From: Staphylococcus cornubiensis
Lineage (GTDB): Bacteria; Bacillota; Bacilli; Staphylococcales; Staphylococcaceae
Assembly (NCBI RefSeq): GCF_900183575.1
Contig: NZ_FXUZ01000001.1
Location: 310,001 to 374,000, forward strand
DNA: 64,000 nt
Direction of reading: 5' to 3'
Of the stretch, positions 1 through 8,960 are shown in pieces. Numbering within the stretch: the stretch's first letter is position 1; each line of letters begins with the position of its first letter. Both the position numbers and the translations under genes were made by a program. The notes under the pieces were generated by a model. That model saw only the letters and a list, made by a program, of their open reading frames with translations. It was not told where the DNA came from and did not search any database.

Positions 1-1
1 G

Positions 2-928
2 ATGAAATCACAAAATAATATTAGATCGCTTATTCAACAAAAGAGTCATGCAGGCTCATCTCTTAGCGATAAAATTATGCCAATTATTTTAGCGATTATT
101 GCTACGATATCTATCTTAACCACGCTAGGAATTGTTATTACATTACTTACCGAAACAATTACTTTTTTCACACGTGTCCCGCTATCAAAATTTTTCCTTG
201 AGACAGACTGGAACCCTTTTAGTGCCACACCCAAATATGGCATTTGGGCTTTAATTTTAGGAACTTTAAAAATAACGATTATTGCTACGATTTTTGCAGT
301 ACCTGTGGGCATAGGCGCAGCGATTTATCTCAGTGAATATGCTTCCAAAAAAACGCGCCAAATCATTAAACCGATTTTAGAAGTATTAGCAGGTATTCCA
401 ACGATTGTTTACGGCTTTTTTGCGCTAACGTTAGTGACTCCTGTACTTAGAACGATTTTCCCAAATATCGGAAGCTTTAACGCCATCAGCCCAGGGTTAG
501 TCGTAGGGGTGATGATTATACCAATGATAGCCAGTATGAGTGAGGATGCAATGTCTTCTGTCCCTCAAAAAATTCGTGAGGGTGCACTTGGACTCGGTTC
601 TACTAAGCTAGAAATGGTATTCAAAGTTGTTATTCCTGCAGCTACATCAGGCATTATGGCTTCTATTGTATTAGCCATTTCGCGTGCCATTGGTGAAACG
701 ATGATTGTGTCGCTTGCAGCAGGTTCAAGTCCGTCGTTCGACTTATCACTCACACATTCGATACAAACGATGACCGCCTATATCGTGCAAGTGTCACAAG
801 GAGATGCAACGAACGGCTCTGATTTATATTACAGTATCTATGCAGTCGGTTTCACATTGTTTATTTTCACATTGCTTATGAATTTTATATCGCAATGGAT
901 TACGAAACGTTTCAGAGAGGAGTATTAA
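2..928 (+). CDS. pstC: Phosphate ABC transporter permease PstC
   Basis: One of the two membrane-spanning subunits of the high-affinity phosphate importer PstSCAB. The 308-residue protein is hydrophobic with about six membrane segments. Its cytoplasmic EAA loop, which docks the ATPase, is visible around residues 190-215 (REGALGLGS followed by VIPAA). The ATG at base 2 gives a normal full length, so the gene is probably complete although its ribosome binding site lies outside the window. pstA, pstB and phoU follow in the same direction with almost no gaps, so the window opens inside the pst operon; pstS would be expected just upstream. PhoPR control is known for this family but its site is not visible here. 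Confidence 0.95.
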   Translation: MKSQNNIRSLIQQKSHAGSSLSDKIMPIILAIIATISILTTLGIVITLLTETITFFTRVPLSKFFLETDWNPFSATPKYGIWALILGTLKITIIATIFAVPVGIGAAIYLSEYASKKTRQIIKPILEVLAGIPTIVYGFFALTLVTPVLRTIFPNIGSFNAISPGLVVGVMIIPMIASMSEDAMSSVPQKIREGALGLGSTKLEMVFKVVIPAATSGIMASIVLAISRAIGETMIVSLAAGSSPSFDLSLTHSIQTMTAYIVQVSQGDATNGSDLYYSIYAVGFTLFIFTLLMNFISQWITKRFREEY

Positions 929-930
929 TA

Positions 931-1809
931 ATGAATTTAGTCGATCAAAAAAGCGTTGAAGCGAAACTCTCTGGTCGTATGACTAAAAATAAAGTATTTA
1001 AAACGTTTTTCTTTATTTGTACTTTGTTAGGACTCATCGTGTTGGCCATTCTGATTATTGATATTTTAAGAAAAGGGCTTCCTGTCATGAGTACTGACTT
1101 TTTTACAAACTTTTCTTCCTCGTCAGCAAATACAGCTGGCGTGAAAGGTGCATTAATCGGTACGCTTTGGTTAATGGTGACCTTAATTCCTATCGCCTTA
1201 GTGTTAGGTGTAGGTAGCGCGATTTATTTAGAAGAATACGCGAAAGATAATGCATTTACTAAATTTATACGTGTTAATATTTCAAATCTTGCTTCCGTGC
1301 CTTCAATTGTATATGGACTTTTAGGTGCGACGATTTTTGTAGCTTTACTTAAATTGGGCAATTCGGTCATTGCTGCTGCATTAACATTAGCGTTACTTAT
1401 TTTACCTGTTATTATCGTTGCCAGCCAAGAAGCCATTCGCGCAGTTCCTAACTCAGTAAAAGAGGCATCATATGGATTAGGTGCTAATAAGTGGCAAACC
1501 ATTCAACAAGTCGTGTTACCCGCAGCAATCCCTGGTATTGTCACTGGCGTAATCTTAGCCATTTCACGTGCCATTGGAGAAACAGCGCCTTTAGTTGCAA
1601 TTGGTATACCAACGATTTTATTACGTACACCGAATAGTATTTTAGATTCGTTTCAAACGTTACCATTACAAATTTATGATTGGGCACGAAAACCTGGCAT
1701 CGATTTTCAGGCATTATCATCTGCAGCCATTATTGTGTTACTTGCCATTTTACTCATATTAAACACAATTGCAGTCATTATTCGAAACAAATATTCTAAA
1801 AAGTATTAG
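931..1809 (+). CDS. pstA: Phosphate ABC transporter permease PstA
   Basis: Second permease of the phosphate importer, 292 residues with about six membrane segments. The EAA loop is present (VKEASYGLGANKW followed by VLPAAIPGI, roughly residues 180-210). I place the start at 931 because AGAGAGGAG lies just upstream and the gap to the pstC stop is only two bases. An ATG at 895 in the same frame would overlap pstC and has no ribosome binding site. It pairs with PstC to form the channel and is energised by PstB. Confidence 0.95.
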   Translation: MNLVDQKSVEAKLSGRMTKNKVFKTFFFICTLLGLIVLAILIIDILRKGLPVMSTDFFTNFSSSSANTAGVKGALIGTLWLMVTLIPIALVLGVGSAIYLEEYAKDNAFTKFIRVNISNLASVPSIVYGLLGATIFVALLKLGNSVIAAALTLALLILPVIIVASQEAIRAVPNSVKEASYGLGANKWQTIQQVVLPAAIPGIVTGVILAISRAIGETAPLVAIGIPTILLRTPNSILDSFQTLPLQIYDWARKPGIDFQALSSAAIIVLLAILLILNTIAVIIRNKYSKKY

Positions 1810-1827
1810 TGAAATGAGGGTTAATTT

Positions 1828-2670
1828 ATGACTGAAATACACACATTAGAAAAAGAAACCGCGAAAATCAATCATAAGCAAGAAAGCAATTTACAAAGCC
1901 AAACAAATTCAAATCAAGCTATCGTTTATTCAACACAAAACTTAGATTTATGGTATGGTGAACAGCATTCTTTAAAAAATATCAATTTAGACATTTACGA
2001 AAAAAATGTCACTGCGATTATCGGGCCATCTGGTTCTGGTAAATCAACATATGTCAAAGCGTTAAATCGCATGGTAGAACTCGTGCCTTCTGTTAAAACG
2101 TCCGGCAAAATTTTCTACAGAGATCAAAATATTTTCGATAAACGCTATCCAGTAGAAAAACTGCGTACGCAAGTCGGGATGGTATTCCAACAACCGAATC
2201 CATTTCCAAAGTCGATTTATGATAATATCACGTATGGACCACGTATTCATGGGATTAAAGACAAGAAAATTTTAGATGAGATTGTCGAAAAGTCTCTTAA
2301 AGGTGCCGCAATTTGGGACGAATTAAAAGATCGTTTAGACCAAAATGCATATGGTCTTTCAGGTGGGCAACAACAACGTGTTTGTATCGCGCGTTGTTTA
2401 GCGATTGAACCTGACGTCATCTTAATGGACGAACCGACATCGGCACTTGACCCAATTTCAACATTAAGAGTTGAAGAGCTAGTACAAGACTTAAAGAAAG
2501 ATTATTCCATTATTATTGTGACGCATAATATGCAACAAGCCGCGCGCGTTTCTGACAAAACCGCCTTTTTCTTAAACGGCTATGTGAATGAATATGATGA
2601 TACTGATAAGATTTTTTCAAACCCTTCTGACAAACAAACTGAAGACTATATTTCAGGACGTTTCGGTTAA
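1828..2670 (+). CDS. pstB: Phosphate ABC transporter ATP-binding protein PstB
   Basis: ATPase that powers the PstCA channel at the inner face of the membrane. In the 280-residue protein I see Walker [10 protein letters not shown] (residues 66-74), the Q loop in [10 protein letters not shown], the ABC signature LSGGQQQR, Walker [13 protein letters not shown] and the switch histidine in VTHNM. The first 30 or so residues are a polar, Gln/Asn-rich extension before the conserved domain. The start has GAGGG just upstream, 18 bases after pstA. phoU begins two bases after the stop. Confidence 0.97.
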   Translation: MTEIHTLEKETAKINHKQESNLQSQTNSNQAIVYSTQNLDLWYGEQHSLKNINLDIYEKNVTAIIGPSGSGKSTYVKALNRMVELVPSVKTSGKIFYRDQNIFDKRYPVEKLRTQVGMVFQQPNPFPKSIYDNITYGPRIHGIKDKKILDEIVEKSLKGAAIWDELKDRLDQNAYGLSGGQQQRVCIARCLAIEPDVILMDEPTSALDPISTLRVEELVQDLKKDYSIIIVTHNMQQAARVSDKTAFFLNGYVNEYDDTDKIFSNPSDKQTEDYISGRFG

Positions 2671-2671
2671 T

Positions 2672-3322
2672 ATGACAGTCATTAGAAAGCGTTATGAAGG
2701 TCAACTGAATGATTTGCTGAAAGATTTGCGTGTATTAGGGTTACGCACCTACAGTATGATTGAAAAATCGGTACAAGTCTTATCAGATAAAGACGTCACA
2801 CATGCCCGCGAAATTGTTAAAAGCGACAATAAAATCAATCAAATGGAATATGATATTAATGAAAAAGTCGTCATGCTCATTACACGCCAACAGCCGATTG
2901 CTAAAGATTTAAGAATGATGATTGCAACACTTAAAATTGCATCTGAATTTGAACGTATGGGGGATAATGCTGCTAATATCGCTAAAATTCGTACACGTGC
3001 GCAAATTACCGACCACTATATTATGACACGGCTTGAAACAATGGGAACTTTAGCGTTGTTAATGCTCAAAGATTTAAATGATGCGACACGTCACAATGAT
3101 TTAGATCTTGTGAAAGAAATCATCGAAAGAGACGTCGACATTGATGATTTATATAAGCAGATTATTAATACCAGTTATTTAATTGATAACGATCCATTTG
3201 TCGCAGGTCAGGCCCATCTCGTTGCACGCTATTTAGAACGCATTGGTGACCATGTGGTGAATATCGCCGAGCATTTATACTACTTTATTACTGGCGAACG
3301 CTATGAATCTTATACGAAATAA
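2672..3322 (+). CDS. phoU: Phosphate transport regulator PhoU
   Basis: PhoU links Pst transport activity to PhoR signalling and restrains phosphate uptake. The 216-residue all-helical protein has the two PhoU repeats; the metal-binding-type motifs ERMGDNAANIA and ERIGDHVVNIA mark the middle of each half. The start at 2672 follows the pstB stop by one base and gives the usual length. The same frame stays open upstream inside pstB, so longer starts such as 2588 are artefacts. It is the last gene of the pst operon. Confidence 0.95.
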   Translation: MTVIRKRYEGQLNDLLKDLRVLGLRTYSMIEKSVQVLSDKDVTHAREIVKSDNKINQMEYDINEKVVMLITRQQPIAKDLRMMIATLKIASEFERMGDNAANIAKIRTRAQITDHYIMTRLETMGTLALLMLKDLNDATRHNDLDLVKEIIERDVDIDDLYKQIINTSYLIDNDPFVAGQAHLVARYLERIGDHVVNIAEHLYYFITGERYESYTK

Positions 3323-3325
3323 CGC

Positions 3326-3354
3326 TTCCCAATCCCGTTTGAAAATGGTATGAT
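3326..3354 (+). promoter_or_regulatory. Possible promoter of rpmG
   Basis: TTCCCA at 3326 and TATGAT at 3349, 17 bases apart, lie about 40 bases before rpmG in the gap after phoU. The -35 element is a poor match, so this is a weak call. Confidence 0.35.
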
Positions 3355-3393
3355 AATAAAGTCGTATTTTAATGATAGAAGAGGAGGGTTATG

Positions 3394-3543
3394 ATGCGCG
3401 TAAACGTTACTTTAGCATGTACAGATTGTGGAGATCGTAACTATATTACGACTAAAAACAAACGTACTAATCCTGAACGTATTGAAATGAAAAAATTCTG
3501 TGCACGTGAAAACAAACAAACATTACACCGCGAAACAAAATAA
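3394..3543 (+). CDS. rpmG: 50S ribosomal protein L33 (rpmG family)
   Basis: A 49-residue protein starting [13 protein letters not shown] and ending LHRETK, the typical length and ends of bacterial L33 in the large ribosomal subunit. A strong GAGGAGGG precedes tandem ATG codons at 3391 and 3394; the second gives the canonical N-terminus. It has the first zinc-ribbon pair (CTDC, Cys10 and Cys13) and one later Cys (about residue 36), but the fourth ligand is missing because the second pair reads CAREN. It is therefore between the C+ and C- forms. A terminator follows immediately. Confidence 0.95.
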   Translation: MRVNVTLACTDCGDRNYITTKNKRTNPERIEMKKFCARENKQTLHRETK

Positions 3544-3557
3544 TTGTTTCAATCTTG

Positions 3558-3587
3558 GGCTAGGACATTATGTTCTAGCCATTTTTT
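3558..3587 (+). terminator. Rho-independent terminator after rpmG
   Basis: GGCTAGGACAT pairs with ATGTTCTAGCC (one G-U pair) around a very short loop, followed by a run of T. It lies 15 bases after the rpmG stop. Confidence 0.85.
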
Positions 3588-3634
3588 ATACCCTTTTTGT
3601 AAAATATTGTTCTTAAGCTCAAGACGAACTTTCC

Positions 3635-3663
3635 ATGACACAACGATAAATGCACGATATAAT
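3635..3663 (+). promoter_or_regulatory. SigA-type promoter for the folate cyclo-ligase gene
   Basis: ATGACA at 3635-3640 (one base from TTGACA), a 17-base spacer and a perfect TATAAT at 3658-3663. It lies 25 bases before the gene start and directly after the rpmG terminator. Confidence 0.75.
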
Positions 3664-3687
3664 AGGTTGAGAAGTGAGGGAGATGCA

Positions 3688-4227
3688 ATGACTAAAAAAG
3701 CATTACGTCAAAATATATTACAAAAAATGAAGATGCTTCAAGTTGAACAAAAAGAAAAAGCAGATCATTGGTTATTCGAGCAACTTATCGCACATCCGAA
3801 GTACGAACAAGCAAATAGTATTGGCCTTGTGTTATCAATGCCGCATGAAGTTGCCACTGACCCGATTATTAAACACGCTTTAAAAGCAGAGAAAGCCGTT
3901 TATGTCCCTACAACTGATTATGAAAACAAAGTTATGGTGTTTCAACAATTCACTACATTTGACCAGTTAGCGACAGATGACAAGGGCATTCGCTATATCC
4001 AAGCAGAAAGCCCAATTAACAATGACTTAGATTTAGTCATTGTACCTGGTGTTGTATTTAATCAAGAAGGTTATCGTATCGGATATGGTGGCGGTTATTT
4101 TGATCGTTACTTGTCAGAATATCAACCTACCAATTTAAGTCTCGTCTATGATATACAACTTAATGAAATCTTAAGCATCGAACCGCATGACTATCCTGTG
4201 TCAGAACTCATTATTGCAAAAACATAA
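3688..4227 (+). CDS. 5-formyltetrahydrofolate cyclo-ligase
   Basis: Converts 5-formyl-THF to 5,10-methenyl-THF using ATP, returning storage folate to one-carbon metabolism. The 179-residue protein has the family's glycine-rich signature IGYGGGYFDRYL at residues 131-142 and the usual basic N-terminus (MTKKALRQ). The start at 3688 follows GAGGGAG; the longer open frame upstream runs through the terminator and promoter and is not coding. One-carbon use fits with the gcv operon further along. Confidence 0.9.
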   Translation: MTKKALRQNILQKMKMLQVEQKEKADHWLFEQLIAHPKYEQANSIGLVLSMPHEVATDPIIKHALKAEKAVYVPTTDYENKVMVFQQFTTFDQLATDDKGIRYIQAESPINNDLDLVIVPGVVFNQEGYRIGYGGGYFDRYLSEYQPTNLSLVYDIQLNEILSIEPHDYPVSELIIAKT

Positions 4228-4244
4228 AAGATTGGAGGCAAGAC

Positions 4245-5684
4245 ATGTTTGAAGAAAAACATTTATGGCAAACAAGCTTTCTGTGGATGCGGTATTTAAA
4301 GTATGACTGTATTCATTATGAAAAAGATAAAAATGAAGTATGGCTTGCACATGCGAAACGTCAACACGTCGTTATTTTTAAGCAAGGCACCTTTACCACG
4401 CAAGAACTTGATTTTGATAAAGATCGGATTGTCGAACATCAGCAACAAATTGCAGAATACTTGGGCTATGATATTCAACGTTACGACGTCTACGTGTTAA
4501 CTGATAAATCTTTTAACACAGTGAATTTTAACGTTCACGAACCGCTTCAAGTCCAATTTCATAGCATTAATCATTTTAAAGCGTTACGCAATATGACGAC
4601 GCATCCAATCGTCAAAAGAAAATTAGGTCAAAAAGACTCGAAACCATTAAAAGAGTACCAAAAGCGGGTACTTAATCAAAATATCGTCGAAAAAGCAATG
4701 TATCGTTTCACACCGATTACATATGCACTCGTTGCAATCAATGTTTTAATTTGGAGCATCGTGACATGGTTTACACCCCACCATACAGATTATGAAATTA
4801 TTAACTTAGGTGCATTAGCTCATTTTAATGTCGTCCATGGGGAATGGTACCGACTGATTACATCGATGTTTTTACATATCGAATTCCAACATTTGTTATT
4901 AAATATGTTATCACTCTTTATATTTGGTAAACTTCTAGAGGCGTTTATTGGGCCTTTTAAAATGTTAGGTACATATTTATTAGCAGGCATTATCGGTAAC
5001 CTCATTTCACTTGCCTTTATTACGACAAGCTTTTCATTAGGGGCGAGTGGGGCTATTTTCGGCTTAATGGGTGGCTTAGTTGCACTTATGATGATTAGCC
5101 AACGCTTTGATAAAAAAGTGATATTACAAATGGTGATTGCAGTTGTCGTAATGGCAAGCTTGACACTCCTCATTCAAAACGTCAATGTTGTTGCGCATTT
5201 GGGTGGTTTACTTGGTGGCGTACTCGTTGTGTATTTAGGTTATTTTTTCGAGAAAAAGCGTCTTTATTTTTATATTCTACTTGGCATTTCAATTGTATTA
5301 TTGATTTTACTATGCGTTAAAATTTTCATGACGTCAGATTCAAACATTTACAATCAAATTATTCAAAAAGAAATGCATGACGGGCAATATAGCGAAGCCA
5401 AAGATATGATTAAACAAACTTATCAAAATGGATATGCAGATGATGTGACTTATTACTTATCAGGTATTATTATTGCTACACAGGACTCTAAAGCTGAAGC
5501 AATGGCAGAATGGGAGCGAGGCTTAAAATATTTTCCAAACTCTGCAACGTTAAATTACCATATGGCCATTGCCAATCGCTCACTAGGAGATGATAAACAA
5601 GCCAAATCTTATATTCAGAAGGCGATTAAAGCAAGCCCGAGCAATCAAGATTTTCAGAATTTGAAAAAAGAACTGGATGATTAG
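4245..5684 (+). CDS. Rhomboid family intramembrane serine protease with C-terminal TPR repeats (YqgP/GluP type)
   Basis: A 479-residue membrane protein. Residues 1-150 form a soluble domain. About six membrane segments follow (160-350), carrying the rhomboid catalytic residues: Ser269 in GASGAIFG, His318 in NVVAHLGGLLGG, and the stabilising Asn220 in HLLLN. The C-terminal 120 residues look like TPR helices (YYLSGIIIA, NYHMAIANRSLGD). The family cleaves membrane helices; in Bacillus the orthologue takes part in magnesium-transporter quality control, and transfer of that role here is inference. It is followed without a gap by yqgQ and glcK, the Bacillus order. Confidence 0.9.
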   Translation: MFEEKHLWQTSFLWMRYLKYDCIHYEKDKNEVWLAHAKRQHVVIFKQGTFTTQELDFDKDRIVEHQQQIAEYLGYDIQRYDVYVLTDKSFNTVNFNVHEPLQVQFHSINHFKALRNMTTHPIVKRKLGQKDSKPLKEYQKRVLNQNIVEKAMYRFTPITYALVAINVLIWSIVTWFTPHHTDYEIINLGALAHFNVVHGEWYRLITSMFLHIEFQHLLLNMLSLFIFGKLLEAFIGPFKMLGTYLLAGIIGNLISLAFITTSFSLGASGAIFGLMGGLVALMMISQRFDKKVILQMVIAVVVMASLTLLIQNVNVVAHLGGLLGGVLVVYLGYFFEKKRLYFYILLGISIVLLILLCVKIFMTSDSNIYNQIIQKEMHDGQYSEAKDMIKQTYQNGYADDVTYYLSGIIIATQDSKAEAMAEWERGLKYFPNSATLNYHMAIANRSLGDDKQAKSYIQKAIKASPSNQDFQNLKKELDD

Positions 5685-5685
5685 T

Positions 5686-5889
5686 ATGCAAACAAAACTG
5701 AATACTTTTTATGATGTACTTCAATTATTAAAAAAATTTGGCTTTATTATTTATTTCGATAACAAAGATGATATGCTAGAGATGATTGAACAAGAAATTC
5801 AAACATTATATCGGCATGAATTAATAACTAGAGACGAATTTGTCCAATCTAAATTATTAATTAATCAAAGAAGGATGAATAGAGGATGA
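5686..5889 (+). CDS. YqgQ family protein of unknown function
   Basis: A 67-residue helical protein conserved between the rhomboid protease and glucokinase genes in Bacillales. I prefer the ATG at 5686 ([13 protein letters not shown]) over the one at 5677, which would overlap the rhomboid gene by eight bases. The stop overlaps the glcK start by four bases (ATGA), indicating translational coupling. No function is established. Confidence 0.8.
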   Translation: MQTKLNTFYDVLQLLKKFGFIIYFDNKDDMLEMIEQEIQTLYRHELITRDEFVQSKLLINQRRMNRG

Positions 5890-6872
5890 ACAAAAACTTA
5901 ATTTTAGCTGCAGATATTGGTGGCACAACATGTAAACTAGGCATCTTTGATCATGCATTGACACAATTATCAAAGTGGTCAATCGAAACTGATATCTCAG
6001 ATCCAACAGGTCAAGTATTACTCAAACAAATATATGATGCATTTGTCGATGAAATGGAACGTAACAGCTTTGATATGGACCAGGTCATTGGAATGGGTAT
6101 TGGTGTTCCAGGTCCCGTTAAATTTGAATCTGGTGTTGTAAATGGTGCAGTCAACTTAAATTGGCCACAGCCCGTTAACGTTTCAGAAATCATGCAACAA
6201 TTTGTATCATTTCCAGTGTATGTAGACAACGATGCAAATGTGGCTGCACTTGGTGAAAAACATAATGGTGCAGGTAAAGATGCAGATGACGTCGTTGCGA
6301 TTACACTTGGCACTGGCTTAGGTGGAGGCATCATCGCTAATGGTGAAATTGTCCACGGTCATAATGGGTCAGGTGCTGAACTCGGACATTTTCGTGTCGA
6401 TCACGATCAACGCTTTAAATGTAATTGTGGTAAATCAGGTTGTATCGAAACTGTGGCTTCTGCGACAGGTGTGATGAATTTAGTTCATTTCTACTATCCG
6501 AAGCTTACTTTCAAATCTTCAATTTTACCGCTTATTAAAGAAAATAAAGTGACAGCAAAGGCCGTGTTCGATGCAGCAAAAGCTGGCGATCAATTCTGTA
6601 TTTTCATCACAGAACGTGTTGCGCAATATGTTGCTTATCTTGCAAGTATCGTTAGTGTAACGACCAACCCTAAATACATTATTTTAGGTGGCGGTATGTC
6701 TGATGCTGGTGATATTTTAATTGAAAACATTAAAACAGAATACTACCACCTTGCATTTACACCATCACAACAAGGGACTGAAATTGTACGTGCAGAACTT
6801 GGCAATGATGCAGGTATTGTAGGTGCAGCAGGACTCATCAAAACATATATTATTGAAAAGGAGCGTATTTAA
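5886..6872 (+). CDS. glcK: Glucokinase, ROK family
   Basis: Phosphorylates free glucose with ATP. The 328-residue ROK protein has the N-terminal phosphate-binding motif [10 protein letters not shown] (from residue 10), the sugar-binding region [10 protein letters not shown], and the zinc-binding [10 protein letters not shown] motif that defines ROK kinases. The C-terminal adenosine site reads [11 protein letters not shown]. It overlaps yqgQ by four bases and is followed directly by the MTH1187-type gene, so the three are cotranscribed. In Bacillus the neighbouring order yqgP-yqgQ-glcK is the same. Confidence 0.95.
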   Translation: MNKNLILAADIGGTTCKLGIFDHALTQLSKWSIETDISDPTGQVLLKQIYDAFVDEMERNSFDMDQVIGMGIGVPGPVKFESGVVNGAVNLNWPQPVNVSEIMQQFVSFPVYVDNDANVAALGEKHNGAGKDADDVVAITLGTGLGGGIIANGEIVHGHNGSGAELGHFRVDHDQRFKCNCGKSGCIETVASATGVMNLVHFYYPKLTFKSSILPLIKENKVTAKAVFDAAKAGDQFCIFITERVAQYVAYLASIVSVTTNPKYIILGGGMSDAGDILIENIKTEYYHLAFTPSQQGTEIVRAELGNDAGIVGAAGLIKTYIIEKERI

Positions 6873-7184
6873 ATGGCTATTGTTGATGTAGTAGTGATTC
6901 CAGTTGGAACAGAAGGACCAAGTGTCAGCCAATATATTGCTGAAATTCAAACAAAATTAGAGGAATACAAGCAAGAAGGTAAAATCGACTATCAACTGAC
7001 GCCGATGAATACATTAATTGAAGGTGACTTAAAAGATTTATTTGAAGTCATTCAAGCCATTCACGAATTACCGTTCAATAAAGGGCTCGATCGTGTATGT
7101 ACAAACATTCGAATTGACGACCGTCGCGATAAAGAACGTAAAATGAATGATAAATTAGAATCTGTCAAAAAACATTTGAAATAA
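6873..7184 (+). CDS. Thiamine-binding protein, MTH1187/YqgV family
   Basis: A 103-residue protein of the MTH1187 family (IVDVVVIPVGTEGPSVSQYI at the N-terminus), a ferredoxin-like fold; some members bind thiamine. The ATG immediately follows the glcK stop, with AAAGGAG in the end of glcK serving as ribosome binding site. Its physiological role is not defined. Confidence 0.85.
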   Translation: MAIVDVVVIPVGTEGPSVSQYIAEIQTKLEEYKQEGKIDYQLTPMNTLIEGDLKDLFEVIQAIHELPFNKGLDRVCTNIRIDDRRDKERKMNDKLESVKKHLK

Positions 7185-7196
7185 TGAGGGTATCTT

Positions 7197-7826
7197 ATGA
7201 ATATTTCTTATCTTACTTTAGGATTTGTAAGCACAAACACTTACTTTGTGGAAAATGATACAGAGATGATTTTGATTGATCCTGCTGGTGGTATCGACAA
7301 AATTACGGATAAAATCAAACAATCCGGCAAGAAACTGATCGCGATTTTATTAACACATGCACATTTTGATCATATCGCTGCATTAGATGATGTACTCAAA
7401 GTATATGATGTGCCTGTTTATATGCATCATGAGGAATTCTCATTTTTAACGGACCCTCAAAAAAATGGTTCAGCAAAATTTAAAGATTACGGTCTTCCTA
7501 TTATTACAAGCCAAGCAGAACCACATGCACTTGATGAAGGTGCACATCAAATCGGTCAGTTCAACATCGAAGCATTGCATACACCCGGTCATTCGCCAGG
7601 CAGTTTAACTTATGTATTTGATGCATTTGCTGTAGTAGGTGACACGTTGTTTAACAATGGTATTGGTCGAACAGATTTATATAAAGGCGACTATGAAACA
7701 CTGGTCGATTCTATTAAGGATAAATTGTTTAACTTAGACGAACAGTTGCCATTATATCCAGGCCACGGTCCATCTACAACAGTTGAAGCTGAATATATGA
7801 ATCCGTTTTTAGACGGGCAAGGTTAA
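7197..7826 (+). CDS. MBL-fold metallo-hydrolase (YqgX/GloB-like)
   Basis: A 209-residue metallo-beta-lactamase-fold hydrolase. The metal motif HAHFDH is at residues 54-59, with further ligands in HTPGHSPGS, GDTLF and the C-terminal PGHGPST. This is the glyoxalase II-like subgroup, often annotated hydroxyacylglutathione hydrolase; staphylococci make bacillithiol rather than glutathione, so the substrate is uncertain. It ends the glcK transcription unit, with a terminator directly behind. Confidence 0.88.
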   Translation: MNISYLTLGFVSTNTYFVENDTEMILIDPAGGIDKITDKIKQSGKKLIAILLTHAHFDHIAALDDVLKVYDVPVYMHHEEFSFLTDPQKNGSAKFKDYGLPIITSQAEPHALDEGAHQIGQFNIEALHTPGHSPGSLTYVFDAFAVVGDTLFNNGIGRTDLYKGDYETLVDSIKDKLFNLDEQLPLYPGHGPSTTVEAEYMNPFLDGQG

Positions 7827-7831
7827 ATGAT

Positions 7832-7876
7832 AATAGCAGAAGAAAATTATAGTTTACATTTTCTTCTGCTATTTTT
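7832..7876 (+). terminator. Rho-independent terminator before comGA
   Basis: AATAGCAGAAGAAAA pairs perfectly with TTTTCTTCTGCTATT around a 12-base loop, and the second arm runs into more T. It separates the glcK unit from the comG operon. Confidence 0.9.
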
Positions 7877-7948
7877 ACGTGTAAGCCTACAATTTCATTC
7901 AAAGACCACACATACACAAATTTTTTCAAAACATAACAAGTAATTTCC

Positions 7949-7980
7949 TCACCTCCTGCGTGTATATATGCAAGAGGTGA
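7949..7980 (+). promoter_or_regulatory. Hairpin that can sequester the comGA ribosome binding site
   Basis: TCACCTCCTGCG (7949-7960) can pair with TGCAAGAGGTGA (7969-7980): seven perfect pairs over the Shine-Dalgarno, one C-A mismatch, then four more pairs (the last G-U), leaving an 8-base loop. The 3' arm is the comGA ribosome binding site itself (AGAGGTGA), five bases before the ATG at 7986. In RNA this would hide the site. Confidence 0.65.
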
Positions 7981-7985
7981 TTTTT

Positions 7986-8960
7986 ATGCAATTACTATTA
8001 GACCATGTCATACAATTTGCACTTCAAAATGAGGCGTCGGACATTCACTTTATCCCTTCACAATCACAAGTCGAAGTTAAACTTAGAGTCAAAGATCAAC
8101 TTGTATTATATGACACACTCAATATAGACACATATCAGAAATTGTTAACGTTATTGAAATATCAAGCAGGATTAGATATTTCAACACGTCACAAAGCACA
8201 AAGTGGCCGCTACATTTATGAACATAAAGAGTTATATTACTTAAGAGTATCCACATTACCTTTAAATCTAGGGACTGAAAGTTGTGTTATTCGTATCACA
8301 CCCCAATATTTCCAAAATGCGAAAGCACACAGTGTATTAGACATCAAATCAAATATGGAAAAAAAGCAAGGTCTGATTTTGTTTAGCGGTCCCACTGGTG
8401 CAGGGAAAAGCACTTTAATGTATCAAATGGTCGTTTACGCGAAACAGAAGTTAAACCTTAATATTATCACGATAGAAGATCCGGTCGAGCAGCTCGTCAA
8501 CGGCATCACCCAAATCTCTGTTAATGAAAAGGCTGATATCACATATGGTTCTTCGTTAAAAGCAATACTCCGTTGTGACCCTGACGTTATCCTTATTGGT
8601 GAAATTAGAGACAGTCACATTGCAAGAGATGTGATTCAAGCGAGTTTAAGTGGACATTTAGTATTATCCACGATTCATGCTAATGACTGTCAAGGCGTAC
8701 TCTTAAGACTCATAGAAATGGGGCTTTCACATCAAGATTTATCTCAGTCGATCAACCTCATCATTAATCAAAGACTAATTACAACAAAAACTAATCATCG
8801 ACAACTCGTCTATGAAACGATGGATCAACAAGAGATTCAATACTTTCTTAACAATAACTTTCAACTCCCAACTGCTTTTACAAGTCTTTCTGATAAACTT
8901 CAACTTCTTAATAAAGAGGGCGTTATAGATGAGAAAATTTTACGAAAATATACGACTTAA
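7986..8960 (+). CDS. comGA: Competence pseudopilus assembly ATPase ComGA
   Basis: Hexameric traffic ATPase of the PilB/GspE type that drives assembly of the competence pseudopilus for DNA uptake. In 324 residues I see Walker A GPTGAGKST (135-143), the Asp/Walker B region CDPDVILIGEIRD and the His box LSTIHAN. I chose ATG 7986 because AAGAGGTGA is correctly spaced; an in-frame ATG at 7968 lies before that site. First gene of comGA-GB-GC-GD-GE-GF-GG. Competence genes are normally silent; no convincing vegetative promoter is visible in 7877-7948. Confidence 0.95.
   Translation: MQLLLDHVIQFALQNEASDIHFIPSQSQVEVKLRVKDQLVLYDTLNIDTYQKLLTLLKYQAGLDISTRHKAQSGRYIYEHKELYYLRVSTLPLNLGTESCVIRITPQYFQNAKAHSVLDIKSNMEKKQGLILFSGPTGAGKSTLMYQMVVYAKQKLNLNIITIEDPVEQLVNGITQISVNEKADITYGSSLKAILRCDPDVILIGEIRDSHIARDVIQASLSGHLVLSTIHANDCQGVLLRLIEMGLSHQDLSQSINLIINQRLITTKTNHRQLVYETMDQQEIQYFLNNNFQLPTAFTSLSDKLQLLNKEGVIDEKILRKYTT

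Noticed and set aside
6011..6334. 107-codon minus-strand frame opposite glcK, and similar long antisense frames opposite bfmBB, rhomboid and recN
   Set aside because: They mirror strongly conserved coding regions, lack ribosome binding sites and give Pro/Ser-rich or otherwise meaningless proteins.
7877..7948. ComK box (AAAA-N5-TTTT pairs) upstream of comGA
   Set aside because: The region is A/T-rich and has partial matches, but I could not find a properly spaced pair of boxes, so I do not claim one.
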